Positions 33,475-43,348 are shown, counted from the first letter of the stretch. The stretch: 64,000 nucleotides of DNA from Burkholderia sp. 4M9327F10 (GCF_005503145.1 NZ_SCNV01000029.1:37825-101824); one strand, 5' to 3'. Translations and numbers: made by a program. Notes: generated from the letters alone by a model not told the origin.

Positions 33475-33503
33475 TTTATAACCCGAGCAGTCGTGATTGA
33501 CAA
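33475..33503 (-). promoter_or_regulatory. aroG sigma70 promoter
   Basis: Minus strand TTGTCA (33498-33503), a 17-base spacer and TATAAA (33475-33480), each one mismatch from consensus. The predicted start near 33468 lies 32 bases before the leader-peptide ATG and ~185 before aroG. A TGCGGA-TTT-TCCGCA dyad at 33521-33535 lies just upstream and could bind a regulator or belong to the tldD terminator. Confidence 0.85.
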
Positions 33504-33532
33504 CCAGGGGGTGGCGAAAATGCGGAAAATCC

Positions 33533-33565
33533 GCATACTTCGCGCAATTCGCGCACGAAGTATGC
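33533..33565 (-). terminator. Hairpin after tldD
   Basis: GCATACTTCG (33533-33542) and CGAAGTATGC (33556-33565) are exact reverse complements, a 10-bp stem with a 13-base loop, 14 bases after the tldD stop. In the minus direction it is followed by GGATTTTCCGCATTTT, moderately U-rich. Likely the tldD terminator, insulating the aroG promoter. Confidence 0.65.
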
Positions 33566-33578
33566 GTTGCTATGCCAA

Positions 33579-35045
33579 TCAGGCTGTTCCGCCGACCGTC
33601 ATCTTCTCGATCCGCAGGGTCGGCTGGCCGACGCCCACCGGCACGCTCTGGCCTTCCTTGCCGCAGACGCCGACGCCCGAATCGAGCGCCATATCGTTAC
33701 CGATCATGCTGACGTACTTGAGCGATTCCGGGCCGCTGCCGATCAGCGTCGCGCCCTTGACCGGATAGGTCACCTTGCCGTTTTCGATCATGTACGCCTC
33801 GGAGGCGGAGAACACGAACTTGCCGTTGGTGATGTCCACCTGGCCGCCGCCGAAATTCACCGCATACAGGCCGTTCTTGACCGAGGCGATGATTTCCTGC
33901 GGATCCTTGTCGCCGTTGAGCATGTAAGTGTTGGTCATGCGCGGCATCGGCAGTGCGGCGTACGATTCGCGCCGCGCGTTGCCGGTTACGGGCATCTTCA
34001 TCAGGCGCGCGTTCAGCGTGTCCTGGATGTAGCCCTTCAGGATGCCGTCTTCGATCAGCGTGGTGCACTGGGTCGGATTGCCTTCGTCGTCGATATTGAG
34101 CGAGCCGCGGCGGTTCGGCAGCGTGCCGTCGTCGACTACGGTAACGCCCTTGGCCGCGACCCGTTCGCCGATGCGCCCGGCGAATGCCGACGAACCCTTG
34201 CGGTTGAAGTCGCCTTCGAGGCCATGGCCGATCGCTTCGTGCAGCAGCACGCCAGGCCAGCCCGGCCCGAGCACGACTGTCATCGCGCCGGCCGGGGCGG
34301 GGCGGGCGTCGAGGTTGACGAGAGCGGCATGCACCGCGTCGTCGACGTACTTCGACAGCACGTCATCCGTGAAATAGCCGTAGTCGAAGCGCCCGCCACC
34401 GCCGCCGCTGCCGATTTCGCGGCGGCCGTTCTGTTCGGCGATTACCGTGACGGAGACGCGCACCAGCGGCCGGATGTCGGCGGCGAGCGCGCCGTCGCTG
34501 CGCGCCACCAGCACCACGTCGTATTCGCCGGCGAGGCCCGCCATCACCTGGGTGATGCGCGGATCGCGGCTGCGCGCCATCTGTTCAATGCGTTCGAGCA
34601 GCTTGACCTTGGCGGTCGCGTCGAGCGAATGCAGCGGGTCGGACGGCAGGTACAGATCGCGCCCGGCAATGCCGGTCAACGAGGACGCCACCTTGATCTT
34701 CTGCTTGCCGCCGCCGGCCTTGGCGATCGACCGCGTGGCGAGCGCGGCCTGGCGGATCGCTTCGGGCGACAGATCGTCCGAGTAAGCGAACGCGGTCCGG
34801 TCGCCCGAGACGGCGCGCACGCCCACCCCTTGATCGATGCTGAAGCTGCCAGATTTCACGATGCCCTCTTCAAGGCTCCAGGCTTCGCTGCGGGTGGCCT
34901 GGAAGTACAGGTCCGCGTAGTCGATGCGGTGCGTGAAGATCTCGGCGAGCGTGCGGGTGAGCAGGGCTTCGTCGAGGCCGTAGGGCGTGAGGAGCACGTC
35001 CTTGGCAGTGGCGAGATTACGGATACCGGGTTCGATGATGTTCAT
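33579..35045 (-). CDS. tldD: Metalloprotease TldD
   Basis: This 488-residue protein is a full-length TldD. The zinc motif HEAIGHGLEGD places H269, E270 and H274 as in the TldD/PmbA (U62) family. N-terminal YFQATRSEAWSLEEGIVKSGSF and C-terminal YVSMIGNDMALDSGVGVCGKEGQSVPVGVG match too. TldD pairs with TldE/PmbA to form a heterodimeric protease that trims unfolded peptides and matures some ribosomally made peptide products. No pmbA homologue is present in this window. It may be co-transcribed with the upstream amidase gene (97-base gap). Confidence 0.96.
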   Translation of the reverse strand: MNIIEPGIRNLATAKDVLLTPYGLDEALLTRTLAEIFTHRIDYADLYFQATRSEAWSLEEGIVKSGSFSIDQGVGVRAVSGDRTAFAYSDDLSPEAIRQAALATRSIAKAGGGKQKIKVASSLTGIAGRDLYLPSDPLHSLDATAKVKLLERIEQMARSRDPRITQVMAGLAGEYDVVLVARSDGALAADIRPLVRVSVTVIAEQNGRREIGSGGGGGRFDYGYFTDDVLSKYVDDAVHAALVNLDARPAPAGAMTVVLGPGWPGVLLHEAIGHGLEGDFNRKGSSAFAGRIGERVAAKGVTVVDDGTLPNRRGSLNIDDEGNPTQCTTLIEDGILKGYIQDTLNARLMKMPVTGNARRESYAALPMPRMTNTYMLNGDKDPQEIIASVKNGLYAVNFGGGQVDITNGKFVFSASEAYMIENGKVTYPVKGATLIGSGPESLKYVSMIGNDMALDSGVGVCGKEGQSVPVGVGQPTLRIEKMTVGGTA

Positions 35046-35142
35046 GCGAAGTGTGTTCTGCTCAATACAAAGGGATTCGGTTGGCGCACGCGCATCACAT
35101 ACATGGGTGGGCGGCGCCGGACTTTCAATGCCGGCTTCGGTT

Positions 35143-35985
35143 CTAGCTGGTCAGCACGCGGTGGCGCCAGGCCGGCAGGCTTTGCCGGACTTCGTCGATG
35201 CGGGCTCGCTCCAGATTGCCGGCCACCACGCCGGCGCCTTCGTCACGCACCGCGGCGATCTCGCCCCACGGGTCGATCAGCATGCTGTGTCCCCATGTGC
35301 GGCGGCCGTTCTCATGCTTGCCGCCTTGCGCCGCGGCGAGCACGTAGCACTGGTTTTCCACGGCGCGGGCGCGCAGCAGCATTTCCCAGTGTGCGCGGCC
35401 AGTCGTGTACGTGAAGGCCGACGGCACCACGATCAGCGCGCAATCGCCCATCCGGCGGTACAGCTCCGGAAAGCGCAAATCGTAGCAGACCGACAGGCCG
35501 ACGCGCCCGAACGGCGCTTCGAAGGTACGGACCGTGTCGCCGGGGCGGATAGTACGTGCCTCGTCGAATGATTCGTCACCTTTTTCGAAGTTGAACAGAT
35601 GAATCTTGTCGTAGCGCGCGGCTTCTTCGCCCTGCGGGTTGAATACCAGCGTGGTGTTCAGCACGCGGTTGGCTTCCGGCGCGGTCAGCGGCAGCGTGCC
35701 GCCGATTACCCAGACGCCGTGGCGGCGCGCCGCGTCCGCCAGAAAGCGCTGGATCGGGCCGTCGCCATAGGGCTCGCGCACGCTGAGTTTGTCGGTGTCC
35801 TTGAAGCCCATGAAGCAGAAGTATTCGGGCAGCAGGACCAGTTGCGCACCGTCCGCGGCAGCTTCTGCGATCAGGCGTCCCGCTTCGGCCAGATTGCGCT
35901 CGCGATCCGGCGTGCTCACCATCTGCAACGCGGCGACGCGAAAGGACGGGCTAACGGAGGTGGAGTAGCTGTGTTGTTCGCTCAT
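35143..35985 (-). CDS. Nitrilase-superfamily carbon-nitrogen hydrolase (Nit1-like amidase)
   Basis: The 280-residue protein starts at ATG 35985 (MSEQHSYSTS); the longer open frame is not homologous. The nitrilase triad is visible: E54 in LLPEYFCFMG, K127 in ARYDKIHLFNF and C167 in GLSVCYDLRFPELYR. Overall similarity is to the NIT1/NIT2 branch, which includes deaminated-glutathione amidase and omega-amidase; I cannot choose between them. It lies between yhdP and tldD on the same strand, with a 127-base gap from yhdP. Confidence 0.92.
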   Translation of the reverse strand: MSEQHSYSTSVSPSFRVAALQMVSTPDRERNLAEAGRLIAEAAADGAQLVLLPEYFCFMGFKDTDKLSVREPYGDGPIQRFLADAARRHGVWVIGGTLPLTAPEANRVLNTTLVFNPQGEEAARYDKIHLFNFEKGDESFDEARTIRPGDTVRTFEAPFGRVGLSVCYDLRFPELYRRMGDCALIVVPSAFTYTTGRAHWEMLLRARAVENQCYVLAAAQGGKHENGRRTWGHSMLIDPWGEIAAVRDEGAGVVAGNLERARIDEVRQSLPAWRHRVLTS

Positions 35986-36112
35986 GAACGTTTCGAAAGA
36001 CTCCCGGCAGGGCAGCGCCAGGCGCAGGCGCTGCATACGTCGATCAGGGTGGTACCACCGCCGGTCAGCCGCCGCAGACGCCCTGAGCCCGCCAGGCCTG
36101 CTGGCTCTGGGT

Positions 36113-39100
36113 TCACTGCGCTTCCACGGTCGAGGCCGGCAGGTCCATCTTACCGCGATCGTCGTGCACCCGCTCGACGTGCGGTTTCGACCACGAACCG
36201 GTGATGGCGTAGTCCAGCGCGAACGCTTTCGAGATCGACTTCGACAGCGCGAAGTCGGCCACCAGCGCGGCAAGGCCGAACAGCGGATTGATGACTGTGG
36301 CGGCAACCACGCCCGCGCCGGCGCTGACCGTCGGCACGACGTGCACGTGCAGGTCCTGGGTTTCCTGGGCGAGGTCCACCGATCCCGACATCTCGGCGCG
36401 TGCCGGTGCGGTGACCATCTTGAAGTTATCGGTGCGGCCGATGCCGTCGCTGATCTGTCCCGTGCCGGTCACGCTCTCGAACGGCAGGCCCTCGCCGATC
36501 ACGTCGCGGAAATTCAGCGTCGCGAAGCGCGCGAGGCTTTGCAGGCTCAGCACGCCCAGCAGCTTGGCGACACCCGGATCGACCTTGAGAATCTGGCCAT
36601 GACGCAAATCCACGGAGAGGTTGCCGTTCAACGTCGGGTAGTCGATCTGGGTCGGGCCGCCGCGCCACACCACCTTGCCTGACAGTGTGCCGCTGCCGCC
36701 CTTGAGCGTGCGCGGCTGGCCAGCCTGTTCGAGCAGCGCGCCGGCGTCCTTGATGTCGAGCTTGAAGTCGAACACGGTGCGCTTCGGGGTATCTTCGTCG
36801 GCGCTGGCGCCAAGCCGGGTCGAGGTGCGCCAGTTGGCGGTGGCGGTCAGCGTCGCGGCCGGATTGCTGATATCGAGCTTGTCCAGTTGCCAGACCGGTA
36901 CGCCGTCTTCCTCGAAGTTGTGCGCGTCGACTTCGAGGCGGCCGAAATTGTGGCCGCGCACGATCAGCTCGTTCACCAGCAGGTCGATCGACGGCATGTT
37001 CTGAGCCGGCGCCGAGATTGCCTGGCCGAGCAGGTCGTTTTCGGTGGCGGAGGGAATCACCAGCCGGGCGAGGCGTGCCTGCAGCGTGCCGGGCGAACCC
37101 TTGATCGCGCCGGGCAGCCAGGCCACGTGCCCGGAGACCTGGTTCGAGGCGATGTTGGCCTGCCAGTTGCCGTTGTCGCGCGAGGCGCCGACGATCACGC
37201 TTTCCCAATGCCGCTTGAGCAGCGTCAGGGTGCCGATGTGCACGGCAAAGCGGTTCGGCAGAAACTGCGTGAGCGTTGGATTGGGCGCGGCGGCCGGCGT
37301 GGCGGGCGCGGGGGGTTCCTTGCTGCGCATCTGGGTCACCAGGGCGCGCCACTGGTCGGCGTCGAAGGTGTCGATGTCGGCTGCGGCAATCACGCCCTCG
37401 GTCGGCAACTCGGCGGGCTTGTTGACGCCGACCGCGCCGACCACCACCGTCGGCGGCTGGCCCGGCGTATGGCGCAGCAGATAGCTGGCGGCAATCGGGC
37501 CGAATTGCAGGTCGGCGCGCTGCAGACCGGGGTCGTCATCCGTGGCGGCGGGCTTGAAGGTGAAGTGCAGCGGCATCGGCTTGCCGACCGGCTTGTTGAA
37601 GGGCGCCGGAAAATCGAGCGCGAGGCCGCTCAGGTCGGAGTTGGCGGTGACGTCGGGCAGGTGGCCCTTGGCGCCGCTTACGCTCAGGGCATACGGCGCG
37701 CTGCCGCTCATGCGCGTGAGTACCTCGGCTGCCGGGCCGTGCAGGTTGAGCCCGCGAGCGGCATCGACGGCAATGTGGCCGTTCAGGTCGAGCGCATAGG
37801 CGCCGTTGTTCTGCACCCCGCCGTTGGCATGCACGTCGCCGCCGAGGAACTGGCCGGCGAGCCGGTCAAGCTGGGCAGTGTGTTCGGTGAAACGCACCTT
37901 GCCGGTGAGTTGCGATAGCGGCGGCGTGTTGTCCATGCTCAGGCGGTTGCCCTGGAAGCCCAATGTGCCGTCGACGGCAATATGCGGTTTCGGCGTGCGC
38001 GGTATGGTCAGCTTCAGCGCCAGCGACGCCGGGCCCTCGGCGCGCACCTTCTCGCCGACGTGCTTCGAAAGGCTGCCGAGCGCGCTCGAATCGACGTAGT
38101 CGATCATGTCGGCGAGCGGGCCGTGGCCGGCGCCGTCGATGATGAGGCTCGAGGTTTTGGTGCCGAGATCGTCGATCTTGCCGTTGACCCGGTTGAGCGC
38201 GACCCGCTTGTAGCGCGCCCGGTCGATATCGAAGCGCAGCACGTTCTCCTTGAGCTGGAACGTGCCGTCTATGTCGGCGAGCGGCGGCCACACGTTCGGC
38301 GTCACGCCGTCCTTCATCTTGCGCGGCGGATACGGCGAGGGGTCGAACTTGCCACCCTTGAACGGCGCGACGATCTGGAACACGCCGGCGCTCGGGTCGC
38401 GCGAGTAGGGGAATTTGGTGAGATCGCCATGTACCTCGATCACCGCACCGCGCGAGACGCCGGCCTGCAGCCCGTGACCGAGGTAGGTGCGCAGCTTCTC
38501 GCTGATGCTGGTGGGCAGGTAGCGTACGATGCGCGCGACCTGGGCGTGCTGGAACTTCGCCGTCAGGTCGAGCGAACCGCGGCCGTGACCGGGGTTGCCG
38601 TAGTTCGCTGTGACTGTGGCGACGGCGTCCGCGTTGGCGACGCTCAGTTGCGGCACGGAAATGGCGAACGCCTTGTGCGGCTCACCCGGGGCGGCCGGCT
38701 TGACGGTCCAGCTGCCGTTGCCTTGCAGGCGGTCGAACTTGAGGCGCGGGTCGTCGAACACGCCCGGCAAGGTAACGGCCACATTGTTGGTGTCGATCGT
38801 CATGGCGCCGTGGGTCTCGTCGGCATCCACGCTGCCCCACAGGTTTTCGACGCCCGGCAGACCGGCCCGGGGGTGGCCGAGCGGGGTCAGCCCCGGCGGC
38901 GGTTCCTGGGCTGCGACGCTGATGCCCTGCAGGTCCGCCTTGAAGCGGTAGCGCACGATCGGCTCGGAGCCGCTCGCGTTGTGCTCGCTCGCGGCTTCCC
39001 CGGAATCGGGCTTGGCCCGTTCGACCTCGATCACGTAGTTCGCCACCAGGCCGCGCGGATCGAAACGCACCAGTTCGTTAAGCAGACGGCCCGAAAGCGG

Positions 39101-40303
39101 CAGTGCACGGCTGAATTCGGCGAGGATCCCGAGATCCACCCGGTCACCGCTTACGCTGATCAACTGGCCATGCTGCACCGACGCCCGGCGGTAGTGGCCG
39201 GTCAGCGTGGAAATTGCAAGGGTGCGCGTCAATGGCGTGCCGTCGTCGAGCGGCGGCTGGCCCAGTTCGGCGTGCAGATGATCGAGCTGCAGCGTGTAGT
39301 CGCCCGGCGCCATGGCGAGCTTCCAGGAGAAGCTGGCGACCGGCACATCGAGGCGCGGCTGGGTCGGACGCACGCGCATCGAGACACTGGTGCCGGACAG
39401 TTCGCCGCTTGCCGACTTCATCTGGCCTTGGGCAAAGTCGATCCAGATAGCGTTGTCGATCCGGCCGGCGTAGGTCTCGATCGGAAAGTCCATGTAATGC
39501 GCGAGCGCCGGCAGATCGACCGGCCCGGTCGAGATATAGGCCTGACCGGTCCAGTTGATCGGCTTGCCGATGGCCGCGAGGCGCGCGTGTCTGAAGTAGG
39601 CGCGGAAATCCAGCGGGCCGTGCAGCACGTTGCCGTCCGGTGGCGCCTGCAACGCGAGATGGTGGTCATAGCCGTCGTTCAGGATGGCAAGGCGGATGTT
39701 CTGCAGCGCCAGCTCAGGCGCGTCATGACGCAAGTCGCGCCAGCGCAGCGTGCCGCCGCGCAGCACGATGGCCTGCTGGCGCAGCAGCCAGGAACTGAAG
39801 GTGTCGTTGCCGGTGTGGGTGCTCGGCACGGTGACGCCGGCCACCGAGAGCGAACCGTCCGAGCCGCGCTCGATCAGCAGGTCGGGCTGGTCGACGATCA
39901 GGGTGGAGAGGATCGGCTTTAACTGCCACAGCGAACTCCACGAAACGGTTGCGGTGGCATGCGGGACGTTCAGCCCGAGCTTGCCGTCGTGGTCGCGAAT
40001 CGTCAGATCGGTGACGTCGATGCCCGGCTGGAAGCCGGTCCAGTGCGGCGCGAGTTTGCCGATGGTGAGCTGTGCGTGGATTTTCTCGGAGACGAGGGCT
40101 TCGATGCGCGGCCGGAACGCGTCGACGCGCGGCAGCAAACCATAGCGCAGACCGACCAGCAGAGCCGCCACGATGAAGTAGACGACGAGCGCGATGGCCA
40201 GCAGCACCCTCAGGGTGTGACGCAGCACCACGTGGTGGTCGCCCTCTACTGACCTGACTTGTCCGGCTTCCTGTTGCTCGGCGGATTCGTTTCGCTCGGA
40301 CAT
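36113..40303 (-). CDS. yhdP: YhdP-family AsmA-like giant membrane-tethered protein
   Basis: The protein is about 1,396 residues. I use ATG 40303 (MSERNESAEQQEAG) because it gives the usual short cytoplasmic lead before a single N-terminal helix (LRVLLAIALVVYFIVAALLV); the frame is open to 40387. The rest is a long periplasmic beta-rich DUF3971/AsmA-like region. It contains YGLLPRVDAFRPRIEALVSE, PGLTPLGHPRAGLPGVENLWGSVDAD and a C-terminal segment with GLAALVADFALSKSISKAFALDYAITGSW, split here for readability but contiguous in the protein. YhdP, TamB and YdbH are thought to form bridges that move phospholipids to the outer membrane. It is divergent from glnE. Confidence 0.93.
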   Translation of the reverse strand: MSERNESAEQQEAGQVRSVEGDHHVVLRHTLRVLLAIALVVYFIVAALLVGLRYGLLPRVDAFRPRIEALVSEKIHAQLTIGKLAPHWTGFQPGIDVTDLTIRDHDGKLGLNVPHATATVSWSSLWQLKPILSTLIVDQPDLLIERGSDGSLSVAGVTVPSTHTGNDTFSSWLLRQQAIVLRGGTLRWRDLRHDAPELALQNIRLAILNDGYDHHLALQAPPDGNVLHGPLDFRAYFRHARLAAIGKPINWTGQAYISTGPVDLPALAHYMDFPIETYAGRIDNAIWIDFAQGQMKSASGELSGTSVSMRVRPTQPRLDVPVASFSWKLAMAPGDYTLQLDHLHAELGQPPLDDGTPLTRTLAISTLTGHYRRASVQHGQLISVSGDRVDLGILAEFSRALPLSGRLLNELVRFDPRGLVANYVIEVERAKPDSGEAASEHNASGSEPIVRYRFKADLQGISVAAQEPPPGLTPLGHPRAGLPGVENLWGSVDADETHGAMTIDTNNVAVTLPGVFDDPRLKFDRLQGNGSWTVKPAAPGEPHKAFAISVPQLSVANADAVATVTANYGNPGHGRGSLDLTAKFQHAQVARIVRYLPTSISEKLRTYLGHGLQAGVSRGAVIEVHGDLTKFPYSRDPSAGVFQIVAPFKGGKFDPSPYPPRKMKDGVTPNVWPPLADIDGTFQLKENVLRFDIDRARYKRVALNRVNGKIDDLGTKTSSLIIDGAGHGPLADMIDYVDSSALGSLSKHVGEKVRAEGPASLALKLTIPRTPKPHIAVDGTLGFQGNRLSMDNTPPLSQLTGKVRFTEHTAQLDRLAGQFLGGDVHANGGVQNNGAYALDLNGHIAVDAARGLNLHGPAAEVLTRMSGSAPYALSVSGAKGHLPDVTANSDLSGLALDFPAPFNKPVGKPMPLHFTFKPAATDDDPGLQRADLQFGPIAASYLLRHTPGQPPTVVVGAVGVNKPAELPTEGVIAAADIDTFDADQWRALVTQMRSKEPPAPATPAAAPNPTLTQFLPNRFAVHIGTLTLLKRHWESVIVGASRDNGNWQANIASNQVSGHVAWLPGAIKGSPGTLQARLARLVIPSATENDLLGQAISAPAQNMPSIDLLVNELIVRGHNFGRLEVDAHNFEEDGVPVWQLDKLDISNPAATLTATANWRTSTRLGASADEDTPKRTVFDFKLDIKDAGALLEQAGQPRTLKGGSGTLSGKVVWRGGPTQIDYPTLNGNLSVDLRHGQILKVDPGVAKLLGVLSLQSLARFATLNFRDVIGEGLPFESVTGTGQISDGIGRTDNFKMVTAPARAEMSGSVDLAQETQDLHVHVVPTVSAGAGVVAATVINPLFGLAALVADFALSKSISKAFALDYAITGSWSKPHVERVHDDRGKMDLPASTVEAQ

Positions 40304-40477
40304 GCTGCGGCGGGGGTGGGCGTATGGTAGTTTTGCGATCTGACCACGAAATGTAACACACGGGCCTGTGCCGACGATATCCGTCAAAGCCTGTGCCCAT
40401 GCCGTCTCGCGACCCTCGCGACGCGGCGCGAGGCTCCGTGATAAGACGAATGCAGCAATAAGCGATCCAGACCTTCG

Positions 40478-43270
40478 ATGACCGACGCCTCCCTTCTCAG
40501 TTCCAGCTATTCACACTATGCGGCGCGGGCGCTCGCAGCCCGTCCCGAACTCGCCGGGCGGGTCGCCGCGCTGGCGCAGGCGCCCGTCACCCGCGAGCGC
40601 ATCGAGGCTCGTTTCGATGACCTGTGCGCGGCGCTGGCGTCCGGCAACGGCGGCGCGTTGACCGAGGACGGCCTCAAACGCGCACTGCGCCAGTTGCGCA
40701 CCGAGGTGTTCTGCGCCGTGATGGAGCGCGATCTGGCTGGCCGGGCTGATGTGGCCGAAGTGACCGGCGCGATGACGGATCTCGCTGAGACCACGATCCA
40801 GCGGGCCATGGCCGTGTTGTCCGCCGATCTTGAAGTGCTTTACGGCGAGCCGCGCGGCCCCGAAGGCGAGCGCCTGACGCTCGGGGTGGTCGGCATGGGC
40901 AAGCTCGGCGGCCGCGAACTGAATGTGTCTTCGGATATCGACCTGATCTTCGTCTATGAAGAAGACGGCGAAACCGCCGGCGGGCAACGCTCGCCGATTG
41001 CTACTCAGGACTTTTTTACCCGCCTCGGCAAACGGCTGATTGCCGCGCTGGCCGAAGTGAGCGCCGATGGCTACGTGTTTCGCGTCGATATGCGGCTGCG
41101 TCCGAACGGCGATTCGGGGCCGCTGGTATGCAGCCTGGGCATGCTCGAAGAGTACTTTTACGTGCAGGGCCGCGAGTGGGAGCGCTACGCGTGGATCAAG
41201 GGGCGGCTCGTCTCCGAGGGCGGCAGCGCCGCCGCGCAGCGGCTTTCGAAGCAGCTCGATGCGATCGTCACGCCGTTTATCTACCGCCGCTATCTGGACT
41301 TCGGCGTGATCAGCGCGATCCGCGCCCTGCACCTGCAGATTCGCCAGGAAGCCCAGCGCCGAGCCTCCATGCGGCCGGACAAGGCTGACGACATCAAGCT
41401 GGGCCGCGGCGGTATCCGCGAGATCGAGTTCAGCGCTCAGGTGTTCCAGTTGATTCGCGGCGGGCAGGACGCGGGCTTTCGGGTGCGGCCGACGCTGGCC
41501 GTGCTGCGCCACGCCGCGGCCCATGGCCTGATTGCGCCGGCCGTGTGCGTGGCGCTGTCGCAGGCTTACCGTTTCTTGCGTGAACTCGAGCACCGCCTGC
41601 AGTACCGCAACGACGCGCAGACTCATGCCATGCCGGTCGACCCGGATGAACGCGCGGCGCTTGCGCATGCGATGGGCTTCGACGATTACGCGGCGCTGAT
41701 GACGAAGCTCGACGCGCACCGCGAGCTGGTCGAACAGCAGTTCGACCAGATTTTCGCCGACAAGGTGAATGGCCGTGACGGCTGCGGTGCGCCGGAAGAC
41801 GGCGCTGCGGCCTGGGTCTGGAGCAGCGCGCTCGCCGACGACAGCGCGGACGAGGCCCTCCACGCGCGACTCAACGAACTGGGGGTTGCCGAGCCGGACG
41901 AACTGCTCGCGCGGCTGCGGGCGGTGTGGAATTCGTCGCGTTATGCGGGGCTCGCCGAGCGCAGCCGGCAGCGCTTCGACATCGTTGCGCAGCGGGCGCT
42001 CGAAGCCGCGCGCACGCTGGAGCCGCCCGCGCGGCGCGGCGATACGGTGGCGCGCTTCTTCGATCTGCTCGAAGCCGTGAGCCGGCGCGGCGCGTACCTG
42101 GCGCTGCTCACCGAATATCCGCAGGCGTTGCACCGGGTGCTGTCGGTGCTGGGCGCCTCGCGCTGGGCGGCCGGTTATCTGCTGCGCCATCCGCAACTGC
42201 TCGATGAACTGCTCGACGACGAGGCGATTGCCAGCCCGTTCGACTGGCCTGAGTTCAAGCGCACGCTGCGCCTGCGCCTTGCGGCAGCGGACGGCGTCGA
42301 ACAGCAGATGGACCTGCTGCGCCACGCTCATCAGGCCGAGGTGTTCCGGATCCTGCTGATCGATCTGGCCGGCAAGCTGAGCGTCGAGCACGTCAGCGAC
42401 CGGCTCTCCGAGCTCGCCGATGCCGTGCTCGACGTGACGCTCGAAGCGGTCTGGAAGCAGTTGGCCAAACGTCATCGCGAAGTGCCGCGCTTTGCCGTGA
42501 TCGCGTATGGAAAGCTGGGCGGCAAGGAACTGGGCTATGCGTCCGATCTCGACCTGATCTTTCTGTACGACGACCCGGACGATGCAGCGGCGGACGTCTA
42601 CTCGACCTTTACGCGTCGGCTGATCACCTGGCTCACGATGGCCACGGGCGCCGGCACGCTGTTCGACGTGGACCTGCGGCTGCGGCCGAACGGCGAATCG
42701 GGCCTGCTCGTCACGGACCTGGACGCGTTCAGGCGTTACCAGCTGCGCGAAGGCGATGCAGCCAACACCGCGTGGGTCTGGGAGCATCAGGCGCTGACGC
42801 GGGCGCGCTATTGCGCGGGCGATGCGGAGATCGGCGCGAGCTTCGAAGCGATCCGCGAGCAGGTTTTGACCACGCCGCGCGAAGCCGGACCGCTGGCGAG
42901 GGAGATCGTCGAAATGCGCGAGCGCGTCGAGGCCGGGCATCCGAACCGGACCGAACTGTTCGACCTGAAGCACGACCGCGGCGGCATGGTGGATATTGAG
43001 TTCACCGTGCAGTACTGGGTGCTGCTGCACGCGGCGCGAGATCCTGAACTGATCCGCAATACCGGCAATATCGCGTTGCTGCGCGAGGTATCGCGCTTCG
43101 GAATGATGAGCGAGGAAGAGGCCGAGACGGTTGGCGCCGCGTATCGCACCTATCGCAAGCTGCAGCACAAGCTGCGCCTCGACGGTATGGAAAAGGCACG
43201 GGTCGAACCTGCGGCGGTCGAGACCGAGCGGCAGGCAGTGCTGGCGCTGTGGAAGCGCGTGTTTGGATGA
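40478..43270 (+). CDS. glnE: Bifunctional glutamine synthetase adenylyltransferase/adenylyl-removing enzyme
   Basis: This 930-residue protein has the two nucleotidyltransferase domains of GlnE. The N-terminal deadenylylase domain has GMGKLGGRELNVSSDIDLIF (D153 and D155). The C-terminal adenylylase domain has AYGKLGGKELGYASDLDLIF near residue 680. Regulatory helices lie between, with LGRGGIREIEFSAQVFQLI and DRGGMVDIEFTVQY marking the two halves. It switches glutamine synthetase activity in response to PII and glutamine. E. coli GlnE is 946 aa, so this is full length. It is convergent with recN. Confidence 0.97.
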   Translation: MTDASLLSSSYSHYAARALAARPELAGRVAALAQAPVTRERIEARFDDLCAALASGNGGALTEDGLKRALRQLRTEVFCAVMERDLAGRADVAEVTGAMTDLAETTIQRAMAVLSADLEVLYGEPRGPEGERLTLGVVGMGKLGGRELNVSSDIDLIFVYEEDGETAGGQRSPIATQDFFTRLGKRLIAALAEVSADGYVFRVDMRLRPNGDSGPLVCSLGMLEEYFYVQGREWERYAWIKGRLVSEGGSAAAQRLSKQLDAIVTPFIYRRYLDFGVISAIRALHLQIRQEAQRRASMRPDKADDIKLGRGGIREIEFSAQVFQLIRGGQDAGFRVRPTLAVLRHAAAHGLIAPAVCVALSQAYRFLRELEHRLQYRNDAQTHAMPVDPDERAALAHAMGFDDYAALMTKLDAHRELVEQQFDQIFADKVNGRDGCGAPEDGAAAWVWSSALADDSADEALHARLNELGVAEPDELLARLRAVWNSSRYAGLAERSRQRFDIVAQRALEAARTLEPPARRGDTVARFFDLLEAVSRRGAYLALLTEYPQALHRVLSVLGASRWAAGYLLRHPQLLDELLDDEAIASPFDWPEFKRTLRLRLAAADGVEQQMDLLRHAHQAEVFRILLIDLAGKLSVEHVSDRLSELADAVLDVTLEAVWKQLAKRHREVPRFAVIAYGKLGGKELGYASDLDLIFLYDDPDDAAADVYSTFTRRLITWLTMATGAGTLFDVDLRLRPNGESGLLVTDLDAFRRYQLREGDAANTAWVWEHQALTRARYCAGDAEIGASFEAIREQVLTTPREAGPLAREIVEMRERVEAGHPNRTELFDLKHDRGGMVDIEFTVQYWVLLHAARDPELIRNTGNIALLREVSRFGMMSEEEAETVGAAYRTYRKLQHKLRLDGMEKARVEPAAVETERQAVLALWKRVFG

Positions 43271-43321
43271 GGTTCGGACTACGCGGGCTACGTGGCTTGC
43301 GCGGGCGACGTGGACTTGCTG

Positions 43322-43343
43322 GCTGCGGCCGTGTGGCCGCAGC
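43322..43343. terminator. Hairpin between convergent glnE and recN
   Basis: GCTGCGGCC-GTGT-GGCCGCAGC is a perfect 9-bp stem with a tetraloop, midway between the glnE stop (43270) and the recN stop (43349). No T run flanks it, so it would be a weak or Rho-assisted terminator. Just upstream GCGGGCTACGTGG is imperfectly repeated. Confidence 0.45.
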
Positions 43344-43348
43344 GCCGG

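Noticed and set aside
33240..33536. 98-codon minus-strand frame across the aroG leader
   Set aside because: It runs through the promoter and terminator and into aroG out of frame; the 22-codon leader in another frame explains the region far better.
37982..39922. 646-codon plus-strand frame inside yhdP
   Set aside because: Shadow of yhdP in the opposite direction with low-complexity Arg/His/Gly composition.
40511..43168. 885-codon minus-strand frame opposite glnE
   Set aside because: Antisense shadow of glnE; Arg/Gln/His-rich composition without domains.
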